Shown here: in pieces, positions 27,267 to 35,523 of the stretch
Layout of the letters: each line of letters opens with the position of its first letter
How positions within the stretch are numbered: position 1 is the first letter of the stretch
Assembly: GCA_905215035.1 (NCBI GenBank)
Contig: CAJMOJ010000005.1
Location: 1 to 62,087 of the forward strand
Source: an uncultured bacterium
GTDB taxonomy: Bacteria; Actinomycetota; Coriobacteriia; Coriobacteriales; Eggerthellaceae
Direction: 5' to 3'
DNA length: 62,087 nt
Notes under the pieces: generated by a model
Databases searched by the model: none
The model's input: only the letters and a program-made list of their open reading frames with translations
What the model was told of the DNA's origin: nothing
Position numbers and translations under genes: made by a program

Positions 27267-27851
27267 ATGGCTGAATTTAGCCCGACTCGCACTCATGCAA
27301 CGTGGAAACCCCGCGTTACTGCAGCTCATATTCCTTTTTATCGCTGTAATACCTGCGGCACTATTTTTGCTGGCATTGATAGTCCTGTTGAAACTCATAC
27401 GGTAGATGATGGAGAACGTTCACTGCGCGTTGAACTTCCTTATTCGAGTATCGAGATCAATCCTGTGTGCTGCGGCGAACCCATGGAGAAGCTTGTACCT
27501 ATTCCATGGGAAGAGGTACAAGAACAATTCAAGTTCGACTATCGTATCTTAGGTGGGTTCAATAACAATTGCGTTGAAATCAAATGGGATGGCGGCCTTT
27601 CTGGCTTGAAGCCAAAATGGTTTGCCCTTAAAACATTTACAGGCATGCAACTTAAATACATCACCCCTAAGAAATGGCCACCCGTAGTATTTGCTTTCGC
27701 CGACGAAGATGCCTTTGCTTATTGCGATAAAAACCCTTGCCAAGAATGCACCTTCCGCTGCAAGTCCGGCATGGAAATTTATTGCTACGTTGAGGGCCTC
27801 GGTCTTTTAGTTCGCAGCATGGACCGTATGGTAAACGCAGGAAATCGCTAA
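27267..27851 (+). CDS. Desulforedoxin-like cysteine-rich protein with two putative metal sites
   Basis: The first 75 residues of this 194-residue protein match the desulforedoxin-like domain of desulfoferrodoxin: C-N-T-C-G-T-I-F, then P-V-C-C-G-E-P-M. Four cysteines there should bind one iron. The histidine set of the superoxide-reducing centre is absent. Near the C-terminus C-x4-C-x2-C-x3-C forms a second four-cysteine cluster. An electron-transfer or redox-sensing role is possible. AGGAGG lies just before the ATG, and a strong terminator follows at 27964. Confidence 0.6.
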   Translation: MAEFSPTRTHATWKPRVTAAHIPFYRCNTCGTIFAGIDSPVETHTVDDGERSLRVELPYSSIEINPVCCGEPMEKLVPIPWEEVQEQFKFDYRILGGFNNNCVEIKWDGGLSGLKPKWFALKTFTGMQLKYITPKKWPPVVFAFADEDAFAYCDKNPCQECTFRCKSGMEIYCYVEGLGLLVRSMDRMVNAGNR

Positions 27852-27963
27852 GCAATTAGTCATTGCTATCTATTTGATAACCATCTAATCTGCAACGATC
27901 TAACCTACACAATATCCAATCGGTAGTTACCAAGCCTACAAGCCTATAGTCATCTAGCTAAGA

Positions 27964-28005
27964 AAGCACATCGCCTGCTCATTGTTGTGAGACGATGTGC
28001 TTTTT
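27964..28005 (+). terminator. Terminator after the desulforedoxin-like gene
   Basis: AAGCACATCG and CGATGTGCTT are perfect 10-base arms with a T run directly after. The hairpin lies between convergent genes and may work in both directions, although the T run favours the plus strand. Confidence 0.85.
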
Positions 28006-28089
28006 GCTGTCCTATTACTATTTACAGTTTTGTTGCCGTTTGCAGTCCTGTAGCTGTTTGCTGTTTTATTGCTTTTGTCCTCTAATCCG

Positions 28090-28299
28090 TTATTTCATCT
28101 CTGCTTCGTAACCAGCCTCTACAATGGCATCAAGCAAGCTTTGGTCAGCAACATCACCCACAAGGGTTACGGTTGCGGTTTTCCCATCTAAATCAACCGT
28201 TGCCTCTGCAACCCCATCGACACTTTCAAGCGCCTTTTTGACATGTCCAACACAATGTTGACACATCATTCCTTCAACTGAAATCTCTTTTGTTGTCAT
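28090..28299 (-). CDS. copZ: Internal in-frame CopZ copper chaperone start
   Basis: Within copA, an ATG at 28297-28299 is preceded by AAGGAGGA with eight-base spacing, a stronger site than that of copA itself. Translation from it would give 69 residues (M-T-T-K-E-I-S and onward), exactly the size of a CopZ chaperone with its C-x2-C copper site. So the transcript may give both the fused pump and the free chaperone. This is inferred from sequence and not proven. Confidence 0.6.
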   Translation of the reverse strand: MTTKEISVEGMMCQHCVGHVKKALESVDGVAEATVDLDGKTATVTLVGDVADQSLLDAIVEAGYEAEMK

Positions 28300-30747
28300 A
28301 CCAACATCCTCCTTTGTTTTGTTCTGCTTATGCGTGAAATTTTGCTTGCAAGTAGCGTTTTGTTCGTGAGTAGTGTTTTGCTCGTGAGTAGCATTCTGCT
28401 CGTAAGTAAATTCAGATTGATTCATTGGCTTCCACCGACGAAGGCGCAATGCATTTGTTACAACACACACACTGGAAAAACTCATTGCCGCAGCAGCAAT
28501 CATGGGATTAAGCGACCAGCCAAGCCAAACTGCAAAGCATCCTGCCGCAAGTGGAATACACAAAGCGTTATAAATGAGTGCCCAAAACAAATTCTGTTTG
28601 ATCGTACGCATCGTTGCGCGAGAGAGCAACAGCGCTGAGGATACATCAGCCGGATTTGAATGCATCAAGACAACTGAAGCACTTTCAATTGCGATATCCG
28701 TTCCTGCGCCAATAGCTATACCAATATCAGCGCGTGCAAGCGCTGGGGCGTCATTGATTCCATCGCCCACCATAGCAACGCTTCCCGCCTGAGAAAGTTC
28801 CCGAATAACACGCTCTTTTCCATCCGGGAGTACGCCAGCAATGACCTTATCAACTCCAAGATGCGTCTGGATTGCTTGAGCAGTTTGCTCGTTATCGCCC
28901 GTAAGCATGACCGTCTTGACACCAAGCGCCTTAAGCTGCGCAATAGCCGCTGCAGACTCAGGCTTTGGCTGGTCTGCAAGAGCGATCATGCCAACCAACA
29001 ATCCACCCTGAGCAAAAAACAGTACGGTTTTACCTTCCTGAGCAAGCACATGAGCCTGCTGCTGGTATGTGGCCATTTCAATGGCGTAAGCCTGCATTAA
29101 GCGCGCATTACCTGCGAGTGCTTGCACTCCTTTGTACTCAGCCCTAATCCCTTGACCTGCAATTTGCTCAAACTGCGTGATTGCAGATGAAGGAGGTGCA
29201 TCAACATAAGCAACAAGTGCCCGCGCAAGCGGATGTTCGGAGCGTTCTTCAAGAGCGGCAGCAAGCGTGAGCAATTCTTGGCGCGTAAATCCTTGGGCAG
29301 GAATGACATCAGTTACCGCAGGCTTGCCCTCCGTTAAGGTTCCCGTCTTGTCAAACACAACCGTTTTTACCGCATGAGCGGTCTCCAGAGCATCGGCTGA
29401 CTTAAACAAAATACCCTGTACCGCTCCGCGTCCCGTCCCCACCATAATGGCAGTTGGCGTTGCAAGGCCCAGCGCACAGGGACACGAAATAACCAATACC
29501 GAAACCGCATAAGAAAGCGCCTGCGCAAAGGATGCGCCCACTATGAGCCACACGATCAAAGTTACTACCGCAATCGCAATAACAATAGGAACAAACACGC
29601 CTGAGATTTTATCTGCTACTTTTTCTATAGGAGCCTTTGATGAAGTCGCCTCATCGACCAAGCGAATAATGCCAGCAAGAGTGGTTTGATCTCCCACGCG
29701 CTCAGCACGCATGATAAACCAGCCCGTTGTATTGATGGTGGCACCTGTAATCTCATCGCCCACTTCTTTATCAACGGGCACAGCCTCACCAGTGATTACC
29801 GACTCGTCAAGCGAGCCTGACCCTTCCACAATGACTCCATCAACGGGCACAGCCTCACCCGCTTTTACCACAAGAAGAGCACCGGGTCGTAGTGATTCCA
29901 CAGGAACTTGCCGCTCGACACCGTCAATAATCTGAGTAGCCGTTTTAGGCGATAGGTCCATCAAATGAGACAGCGAATCGGTGGTTTTTGCCTTAGCGCG
30001 ACTCTCAAAGTATTTACCTAACGTAATCAACGTCAAAATCATGGCTGCAGACTCAAAATAAAGGTCCATGGCTGCAAGATGTGCACCATGATAATCACCT
30101 GCTCCAAGCGCAAGCGCAATCACATACAAAGCGTATATGCCATATACCGTTGACGCAGTAGCACCTAGCGCAATGAGCGAGTCCATATTGGGCGCCCCAT
30201 GAAAAAGAGATTTGAAGCCATGAGAGAAAAACGTGAAATTAACAAAGACTACAGGAGCAAGCAAAAGCAATTGAGTAAGTCCAAACACCATAGCTTGCGT
30301 ATCACCTAAAAACACCGCAGGAAGTGGCCAGCCAAACATGTGCCCCATGGAAAGATAAAAGAGCGGGACTGTGAAGAGCACCGAGACTATAAGCCGTACT
30401 TTTACGCTGCGCTCTGCCGCTTGCGCTGCTTGCTGAGCAGCGTTTCCTACCACACCCCCCATTGCGTCCGCAGATGTAGTATATCCATTAGATCCGTTAG
30501 ACGCGTCCTCTACTCTATCCATGTCGGCCGCAATAGCGGGTCGTGGAATTGCTTGGTAGCCCGCTTTTGACACTGCCGCACTAATCTCTGCGATTACCGA
30601 TGGGTCACCCTCATACGTAACCTCCATTGAATTTTTAAGGAGATTAACGGCAACTGACTCCACACCAGAAACACTCCGAGTTGCCTTATCTACTCGTGCA
30701 GAACACGCTGAGCAGGTCATACCCACTACATCAAATATTTGTTTCAT
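28090..30747 (-). CDS. copA: Copper-exporting P1B-type ATPase fused to a CopZ-like domain
   Basis: The 885-residue protein pumps Cu(I) out of the cytoplasm. An N-terminal heavy-metal domain (M-T-C-S-A-C, C12 and C15) comes first. The membrane pump follows with the CPC motif near residue 421, the phosphorylated DKTGT near residue 465, S-E-H-P-L and G-D-G-I-N-D. The last helices carry Y-N and M-S-F-S-S, the Cu(I) selectivity residues. A hexapeptide-repeat linker then leads into a complete second heavy-metal domain (M-M-C-Q-H-C) that matches a free CopZ chaperone. This C-terminal fusion is unusual. The gene starts 14 bases after csoR and shares its promoter. Confidence 0.95.
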   Translation of the reverse strand: MKQIFDVVGMTCSACSARVDKATRSVSGVESVAVNLLKNSMEVTYEGDPSVIAEISAAVSKAGYQAIPRPAIAADMDRVEDASNGSNGYTTSADAMGGVVGNAAQQAAQAAERSVKVRLIVSVLFTVPLFYLSMGHMFGWPLPAVFLGDTQAMVFGLTQLLLLAPVVFVNFTFFSHGFKSLFHGAPNMDSLIALGATASTVYGIYALYVIALALGAGDYHGAHLAAMDLYFESAAMILTLITLGKYFESRAKAKTTDSLSHLMDLSPKTATQIIDGVERQVPVESLRPGALLVVKAGEAVPVDGVIVEGSGSLDESVITGEAVPVDKEVGDEITGATINTTGWFIMRAERVGDQTTLAGIIRLVDEATSSKAPIEKVADKISGVFVPIVIAIAVVTLIVWLIVGASFAQALSYAVSVLVISCPCALGLATPTAIMVGTGRGAVQGILFKSADALETAHAVKTVVFDKTGTLTEGKPAVTDVIPAQGFTRQELLTLAAALEERSEHPLARALVAYVDAPPSSAITQFEQIAGQGIRAEYKGVQALAGNARLMQAYAIEMATYQQQAHVLAQEGKTVLFFAQGGLLVGMIALADQPKPESAAAIAQLKALGVKTVMLTGDNEQTAQAIQTHLGVDKVIAGVLPDGKERVIRELSQAGSVAMVGDGINDAPALARADIGIAIGAGTDIAIESASVVLMHSNPADVSSALLLSRATMRTIKQNLFWALIYNALCIPLAAGCFAVWLGWSLNPMIAAAAMSFSSVCVVTNALRLRRWKPMNQSEFTYEQNATHEQNTTHEQNATCKQNFTHKQNKTKEDVGMTTKEISVEGMMCQHCVGHVKKALESVDGVAEATVDLDGKTATVTLVGDVADQSLLDAIVEAGYEAEMK
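28315..28404 (-). repeat. Five 18-base repeats encoding a hexapeptide linker
   Basis: Five in-frame 18-base units encode variants of [H/Y/C]-[E/K]-Q-N-x-T. They join the last membrane helix of CopA to the CopZ-like domain. The units are near-identical at the DNA level in the middle and decay at both ends, as expected of a slipped-strand expansion. Copy number may vary among strains. Confidence 0.85.
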
Positions 30748-30761
30748 GTGCTACGCCAACC

Positions 30762-31082
30762 CTATCGTAAAAATTTCTTCATCAGTTGCACGGTTTCTTC
30801 AACAACTTCAGGGTCATCCCGTTTAATCTTTTCAACCACGCATGTTTGCATATGGTTTTCCATAATCAGAGCAGAAATAGTACGTAATGCTGACGAAGCA
30901 GCAGAAAGCTGTACTAATACATCACCACAATAGCGATTCTCATCAATCATATTTTTTACGCCATTGAGTTGACCAATAACTTTATTAAGACGTGTTTGAA
31001 TATCGCTCTGGAGTTCTTGAGGACGTTCCGTTTCTTTTATAGATGCTTTTGCGGATTCTTTTATGGATTCCTCTTTAACCAT
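30762..31082 (-). CDS. csoR: Copper-sensing repressor CsoR
   Basis: The 106-residue protein is a CsoR/RcnR-family four-helix repressor that leaves DNA on binding Cu(I). The copper ligands fit exactly: C52, H77 and C81, with the spacing (25 then 4) of known CsoR proteins. A lysine- and glutamate-rich tail precedes the fold. AAGGAGAAG precedes the ATG. It is first in the csoR-copA operon, and two operators with GATACCC-type arms lie upstream. Confidence 0.95.
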   Translation of the reverse strand: MVKEESIKESAKASIKETERPQELQSDIQTRLNKVIGQLNGVKNMIDENRYCGDVLVQLSAASSALRTISALIMENHMQTCVVEKIKRDDPEVVEETVQLMKKFLR

Positions 31083-31237
31083 TGCTTCTCCTTATGTACA
31101 CCAATAGATCTATTTATGTAGTGGCAGACCTTGTGTATCAGCAAGATCTGTTCTTGGTCTTCTCTGCCTTACTCATAGCCTTCTCAGGTTTTTTCTGAGC
31201 TTCTTCTGAGTTTCTTCTAATCTTTATTCAAGCTTCG

Positions 31238-31299
31238 TATGATACCCCCATAGGGTATCATATATTTCTTAATAATATACCCCCTAAGGGTATTGTCAA
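31238..31299 (-). promoter_or_regulatory. csoR-copA promoter with two CsoR operators
   Basis: On the minus strand TTGACA (31294-31299) and TATTAT (31272-31277) are 16 bases apart. That spacer is itself the operator ATACCC-CCTAA-GGGTAT (31277-31293 on the plus strand). A second operator with perfect 10-base arms TATGATACCC and GGGTATCATA lies at 31238-31262, just downstream of the expected start of transcription. Both match the CsoR consensus of ATACCC and GGGTAT arms. Confidence 0.9.
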
Positions 31300-31473
31300 G
31301 CTACTGTTTCATACTATTTCTCAAACATAAGCAACTTGCTAGGAAAAATTTAAGGTTTTAGGCGTAATTACCACGCCTACATTCATAAGAGACGAGTACA
31401 ATTTGGTTCACACATATACCTTATAAAAATTGGCACACATCGCATACATGCAATTGAAAAGGAACTAGCGCTC

Positions 31474-33855
31474 ATGCCTCTTTTTTCAGATAACGACACG
31501 CCTCATCACAGTGGCGATTCACAAACTCCTAAACCACCCCGCCGCCCACGCTCAAAAGGCCCTCGCGTAAGCATGGGAAGCGCACGCGAAGAACTTCAAA
31601 ATGAAGCGCGTCGTATTGGCATGCTCTCATCTGATGGCGCACGCCCTACACCCGCACAACAATATGCTGACCATCATGTTGATGACATTGATATTCTTGC
31701 CCCCCTCCGTGGGTCAATGGGTGTTGCAGAACGTCCAACTCGTGGCGCTACGGGTTCTTTTTCTTCAGTTGGGACCGGATCATTCCATTCTGTTTCCGCA
31801 AACACGCCTGCTGCTTCCTCCGCTTCCTCTTCAAGAAGCTATAACGGAGCATCAAATAACGCCACCTCTTCCAGCGAAACAACGAGTAGTGTTGGTGGTT
31901 ACACAATTCGCTCATATTCAACCGACTCATACTCTGTTGGTTCCTATGCTGCCGAGTCGGCTCCAGACAGCACGCGCAGTTTTGAAGGAGCTGCGGGACA
32001 ATCGACGCGCAGGCCCGCCTACGAAGAACTCAATCACCCCACAGCTACTCCTGAAAACACTGCAGGGGCTACAGGGTCATTCTCTCGTGCTTCAACTTCG
32101 GCACACTCACAGCGTCTCTTTGAACCCTCAGCGGGTATTCTTGATGATGAGGATTACTCAACCCACTCTTCCTACAGCTCACTTGAGGAGATGCATCCGA
32201 CATCGAGCCATTTCACGGGAGAATTTCCTGTTCATCTTGGCGATAGCACGTCAGACTCCGCTGCGTCTTCTGCATCAGCATCTCCCACATCCGTTACTGA
32301 TCCCAATGCAACTGAGCAATTTAGTGCAGTTGGTGCTCACTCAACGGGAACGTCTAACTTTGAACCCGTTTCAGTAGCTGCACAGTTTGATCGTTCTCGC
32401 TACGGGCAATCAAATCGCGCTGATGTTTCTACACCTCTAACACCTGTGGATGCCTCATCGTCATATAGCAATCCTGGTGATCCGCAAGCTCCCGTCCGCA
32501 CTGCAGGCGCATATTCTGCTCCTCGCAACCAACAAGCAGACGCAACAGGTGCAATTGCTGGCGTAAGTGAGGCAAGCGCACAACACGCCGCAGGAGCTCA
32601 TCATGCTACAAGCTCTACTGGCGACAATGGCAACGGTGATCACAACCAGGGAAAATTTATTCCTATGAGTGTGGGGGCTCCACGTCCTAAAAGAAAAAAA
32701 TCACCCGTAAAAGCTCTTGTTATTACCGGAGTATGTCTAGTCGCGCTTATTGTTGTAGGGATAATCGGCTGGATCAAGTACGACAATAATCACGCTATCG
32801 ACATCACATTAAATGGTGAAGAAATCACTGTCTCGGGTGATGAGCGAACCCTTGAAGGTATTCTTGACAACAACTTAGTAAGCGTCAATCCCGGCAACTA
32901 CCTCGCAGTTGACTCCTCTGTCATGCGCGCTGGAGAAGGCAATCGTGCAACTATTACCGTAAATGATGAATCGGTAACTGATTTTACCCAGCGTCTTCGC
33001 GGCGGAGAAACAGTTTCTATTACGGATGGTTCAGATATTACTGAGCCCTATACTGATTCAAATGAGCAAGCCATTCCTTATACAACACAAGCACAAGGAG
33101 TTGGTGCTCTCCATGTCTATACCGTCAAGGGTGAAGATGGCACTAAAGTTACCCGTACCGGCAACGAATCCGGCATTACCGTTGAAATGACTGCCAAAGA
33201 ACCGGTAAACGAAGTCATCCAATATTACAATGCTGACACCCATGGTGATAAAGTTGTTGCCATCACTATTGATGATGGGCCTTGGGACTCTAACACAGAA
33301 ACTATTCTTAATATTCTCAAGGAAAATGACGCCCATGCAACGTTCTATACAATTGGCGATCAGATTGCGGGACATGCTGACACAGTCAAACGCGCTTACG
33401 ATGAAGGTAATGAAATTGCAACTCACACCTGGGATCATGCGGCAGGATCTGGACAAGGCGTAAGCCTCAACCTAATGTCGACATCTGAGCGAATCGATGA
33501 GGTCAACAAAGGGAATCAAGCAATTCAAGACGCCACAGGCGCACCAGGCAGCAAATACTTCCGCGCTCCTGGCGGAAACTTTAACGCTGAAGTCGCCCAC
33601 GACTTATCTCCCCTTATTACTGGAGAAATTGGCTGGAATGTTGACACACTCGACTGGAAGCGACCAGGCACTGAAACTATTGCAAGTCGTATCAAAAATG
33701 CACAACCAGGTGAGATCATCTTGATGCATGATGGTGGTGGTGATCGCTCTCAAACAGTTGCAGCTCTCCAAGAAGCCATCCCCTACTTGAAGTCTCAAGG
33801 GTATGAGCTTATTACCATCACTGAGCTTATTGAACGTTACCCTTATCAAGGCTAA
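31474..33855 (+). CDS. Membrane-anchored polysaccharide deacetylase with long Ser-rich N-terminal region
   Basis: The 793-residue protein has a NodB-type deacetylase domain at about residues 590-785. All five motifs are visible: T-I-D-D-G-P, T-H-T-W-D-H, R-A-P-G-G, D-T-L-D-W and I-L-M-H-D-G. One membrane helix lies near residues 414-432. Between helix and catalytic domain is a beta-rich spacer of about 150 residues. The first 410 residues are cytoplasmic by topology, disordered, and rich in Ser, Thr, Ala and Gly with recurring T-G-S-F-S. The likely substrate is peptidoglycan or a surface glycan. AAAGGAAC precedes the ATG. The 391 bases upstream hold mainly the copper operators. Confidence 0.9.
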   Translation: MPLFSDNDTPHHSGDSQTPKPPRRPRSKGPRVSMGSAREELQNEARRIGMLSSDGARPTPAQQYADHHVDDIDILAPLRGSMGVAERPTRGATGSFSSVGTGSFHSVSANTPAASSASSSRSYNGASNNATSSSETTSSVGGYTIRSYSTDSYSVGSYAAESAPDSTRSFEGAAGQSTRRPAYEELNHPTATPENTAGATGSFSRASTSAHSQRLFEPSAGILDDEDYSTHSSYSSLEEMHPTSSHFTGEFPVHLGDSTSDSAASSASASPTSVTDPNATEQFSAVGAHSTGTSNFEPVSVAAQFDRSRYGQSNRADVSTPLTPVDASSSYSNPGDPQAPVRTAGAYSAPRNQQADATGAIAGVSEASAQHAAGAHHATSSTGDNGNGDHNQGKFIPMSVGAPRPKRKKSPVKALVITGVCLVALIVVGIIGWIKYDNNHAIDITLNGEEITVSGDERTLEGILDNNLVSVNPGNYLAVDSSVMRAGEGNRATITVNDESVTDFTQRLRGGETVSITDGSDITEPYTDSNEQAIPYTTQAQGVGALHVYTVKGEDGTKVTRTGNESGITVEMTAKEPVNEVIQYYNADTHGDKVVAITIDDGPWDSNTETILNILKENDAHATFYTIGDQIAGHADTVKRAYDEGNEIATHTWDHAAGSGQGVSLNLMSTSERIDEVNKGNQAIQDATGAPGSKYFRAPGGNFNAEVAHDLSPLITGEIGWNVDTLDWKRPGTETIASRIKNAQPGEIILMHDGGGDRSQTVAALQEAIPYLKSQGYELITITELIERYPYQG

Positions 33856-33891
33856 TTGCCCTGAGCTCTACTACGTTATGAACCTGGTAGC

Positions 33892-34833
33892 ATGATGCAT
33901 CAAACTAAAAAGATTTTTATTCGCGGCGTCATTACAAGCCTTGCTGGTGGCATCTGCTGGGGGTTTTCTGGTGCATGTGGCGAATATCTTTTGCAACATA
34001 CCTCTGTGTCACTTATGTATCTATCTTGGTTTAGGTTCGTGTGTGCTGCACCCTGCTCTGCTCTTCTTATTGCAGCTAAGGATCGCAAACGCTTTGTACG
34101 CATGATCACTGACCTTCGTTCAGTAAAAAAGCTCATAATCTATACGGTGTTTGGCCTCGTTGCCTGCCAATTAGTTTATATGGCATCTATTCAGGTAACC
34201 AATGCAGGAACAGCAACTGTTTTACAGTGCTTAGAGATTGTCATGATTCTTGCATGGACTTCCTTTGTGTATCACAAAGCACCCTCCAAACGCGATGTTG
34301 CAGGGTTCATACTTGCCTTTCTGTCGGTCTTTATTATTGCCACCCATGGAGATCCCACGCAACTCGTGCTCCCTATCGCCGGAATTATTCTCGGTCTCCT
34401 TAACGCTTTTTTTGCTTCAATTCTCACCATCTATCCCAAAGAGCTCTTAGCGCGTTGGGGCAACATTTGTACAGTTGGTACCGCCTCTATTATGGGTGCG
34501 ATTCTGCTAACTATTATTGTGCAACCCTGGAATCTATCCGTTGAAATGGATGCACAAGGATGGCTCTGCATGGTCTATATGGCACTTATTGGCACCTTCT
34601 TGGCATTCGTTTTGTATTTTCAAGGAGTTAAAGACCTTGGGCCGGTTAAAAGTGCACTTCTCGCCACTATCGAGCCAATCTCCGCAACACTATTTAGCTG
34701 GGCTTGGCTTGGTACCTCATTTCCGCCTATCGACCTTATCGGATTCGCTCTTATGATTGCCATGATTATTTTGGTAACCAAAGTCCCAAAGTCTAACAAT
34801 CCACAGAGCTTAAAAGATCTGCAAAGCTCATAG
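33892..34833 (+). CDS. EamA-family (DMT) transporter
   Basis: This 313-residue protein has ten hydrophobic segments in two EamA repeats, as in drug/metabolite exporters. Features include G-G-I-C-W-G-F-S-G in the first helix and T-A-T-V-L-Q-C-L-E-I-V in the third. It starts 37 bases after the deacetylase gene and may be co-transcribed with it. Two ATG codons (33892, 33895) are possible and the ribosome site is weak. The substrate is unknown. Confidence 0.88.
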   Translation: MMHQTKKIFIRGVITSLAGGICWGFSGACGEYLLQHTSVSLMYLSWFRFVCAAPCSALLIAAKDRKRFVRMITDLRSVKKLIIYTVFGLVACQLVYMASIQVTNAGTATVLQCLEIVMILAWTSFVYHKAPSKRDVAGFILAFLSVFIIATHGDPTQLVLPIAGIILGLLNAFFASILTIYPKELLARWGNICTVGTASIMGAILLTIIVQPWNLSVEMDAQGWLCMVYMALIGTFLAFVLYFQGVKDLGPVKSALLATIEPISATLFSWAWLGTSFPPIDLIGFALMIAMIILVTKVPKSNNPQSLKDLQSS

Positions 34834-34930
34834 GATCAATCACAAGATCAAGAGAAGCGCTCGCCTCCTCCGAAGTGCCTTCTCTCAGCTCTCTCAGAAT
34901 CAGAAGATATGCTAGAAGAAATCAGAAGAT

Positions 34931-34972
34931 AAAAGAAAAGCTCCCCGAAACAATTACTTGTCTCAGGGAGCT
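34931..34972 (-). terminator. Terminator for the leftward 136-residue gene
   Basis: AGCTCCC and GGGAGCT are perfect outer arms, and the stem extends inward with two mismatches. On the minus strand TTTTCTTTT follows. It lies 91 bases beyond the stop at 35063. Confidence 0.78.
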
Positions 34973-35062
34973 AGGTAGAAGATAAGACGGTTCCGAGAGC
35001 AATATGTCCTATCATCTACGGTGCGCACTTGCAAAAAGAAAGGATAAGAAACAAGTGGGCTT

Positions 35063-35473
35063 CTATGATCTTTCTGCTGCAAATTCTTGGATAGCTTCAA
35101 TTGCCTGCATAACATTGCTGAGGGTCTCCGAGGCGAATCCAAGCGATTCAAATTCCTCAACAAAGTACACATCTGAATTGGCAACATCCGAAGGAGGAAG
35201 ACCAGCTAAAAGATCGTAGACGCAGTATAATATCCCTTCGACTGTTTGTTTAGTGCTTTTGGCAGTGAATTCAATTCCTCCATCGTTCATCCATAATTTC
35301 AGATCAATCTCAGGATTCAACTCATCCAAAATCACTTCATGGTCACTTGGAGCACTCACGTAATCAGGCAGCATCGTCGCAAGTTCATTAAGATGCTGAT
35401 ACGCTTCAAGATTGCTCTCAAAATCTGAGAACTCTTCAAAAATATCTTCTTGCGCTTCTTGCAAATTTATCAT
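35063..35473 (-). CDS. Acidic hypothetical protein
   Basis: The 136-residue protein is strongly acidic and starts with L-Q-E-A-Q-E-D-I-F-E-E-F. No membrane helix, signal peptide or known catalytic motif is visible. AAAGGGG lies nine bases before the ATG and a terminator lies downstream, so the gene is real. The gene on the other side (CPBP protease) is divergent. I recognise no family. Confidence 0.75.
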   Translation of the reverse strand: MINLQEAQEDIFEEFSDFESNLEAYQHLNELATMLPDYVSAPSDHEVILDELNPEIDLKLWMNDGGIEFTAKSTKQTVEGILYCVYDLLAGLPPSDVANSDVYFVEEFESLGFASETLSNVMQAIEAIQEFAAERS

Positions 35474-35523
35474 GGGTTTTTACCCCTTTCATTTATTTAA
35501 TTCTGGGCACATAATACTTGTTT

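Noticed and set aside
27267..27851. Superoxide reductase (desulfoferrodoxin)
   Set aside because: The four histidines and one cysteine of the catalytic iron site are not present.
28315..28404. Short regular repeats that could be taken for a CRISPR array
   Set aside because: The units are contiguous, 18 bases long, without spacers, and encode an in-frame linker in copA.
31601..32377. Open frame of 258 codons overlapping the deacetylase gene
   Set aside because: It is a by-product of the low-complexity Ser-rich coding region and lacks a start signal.
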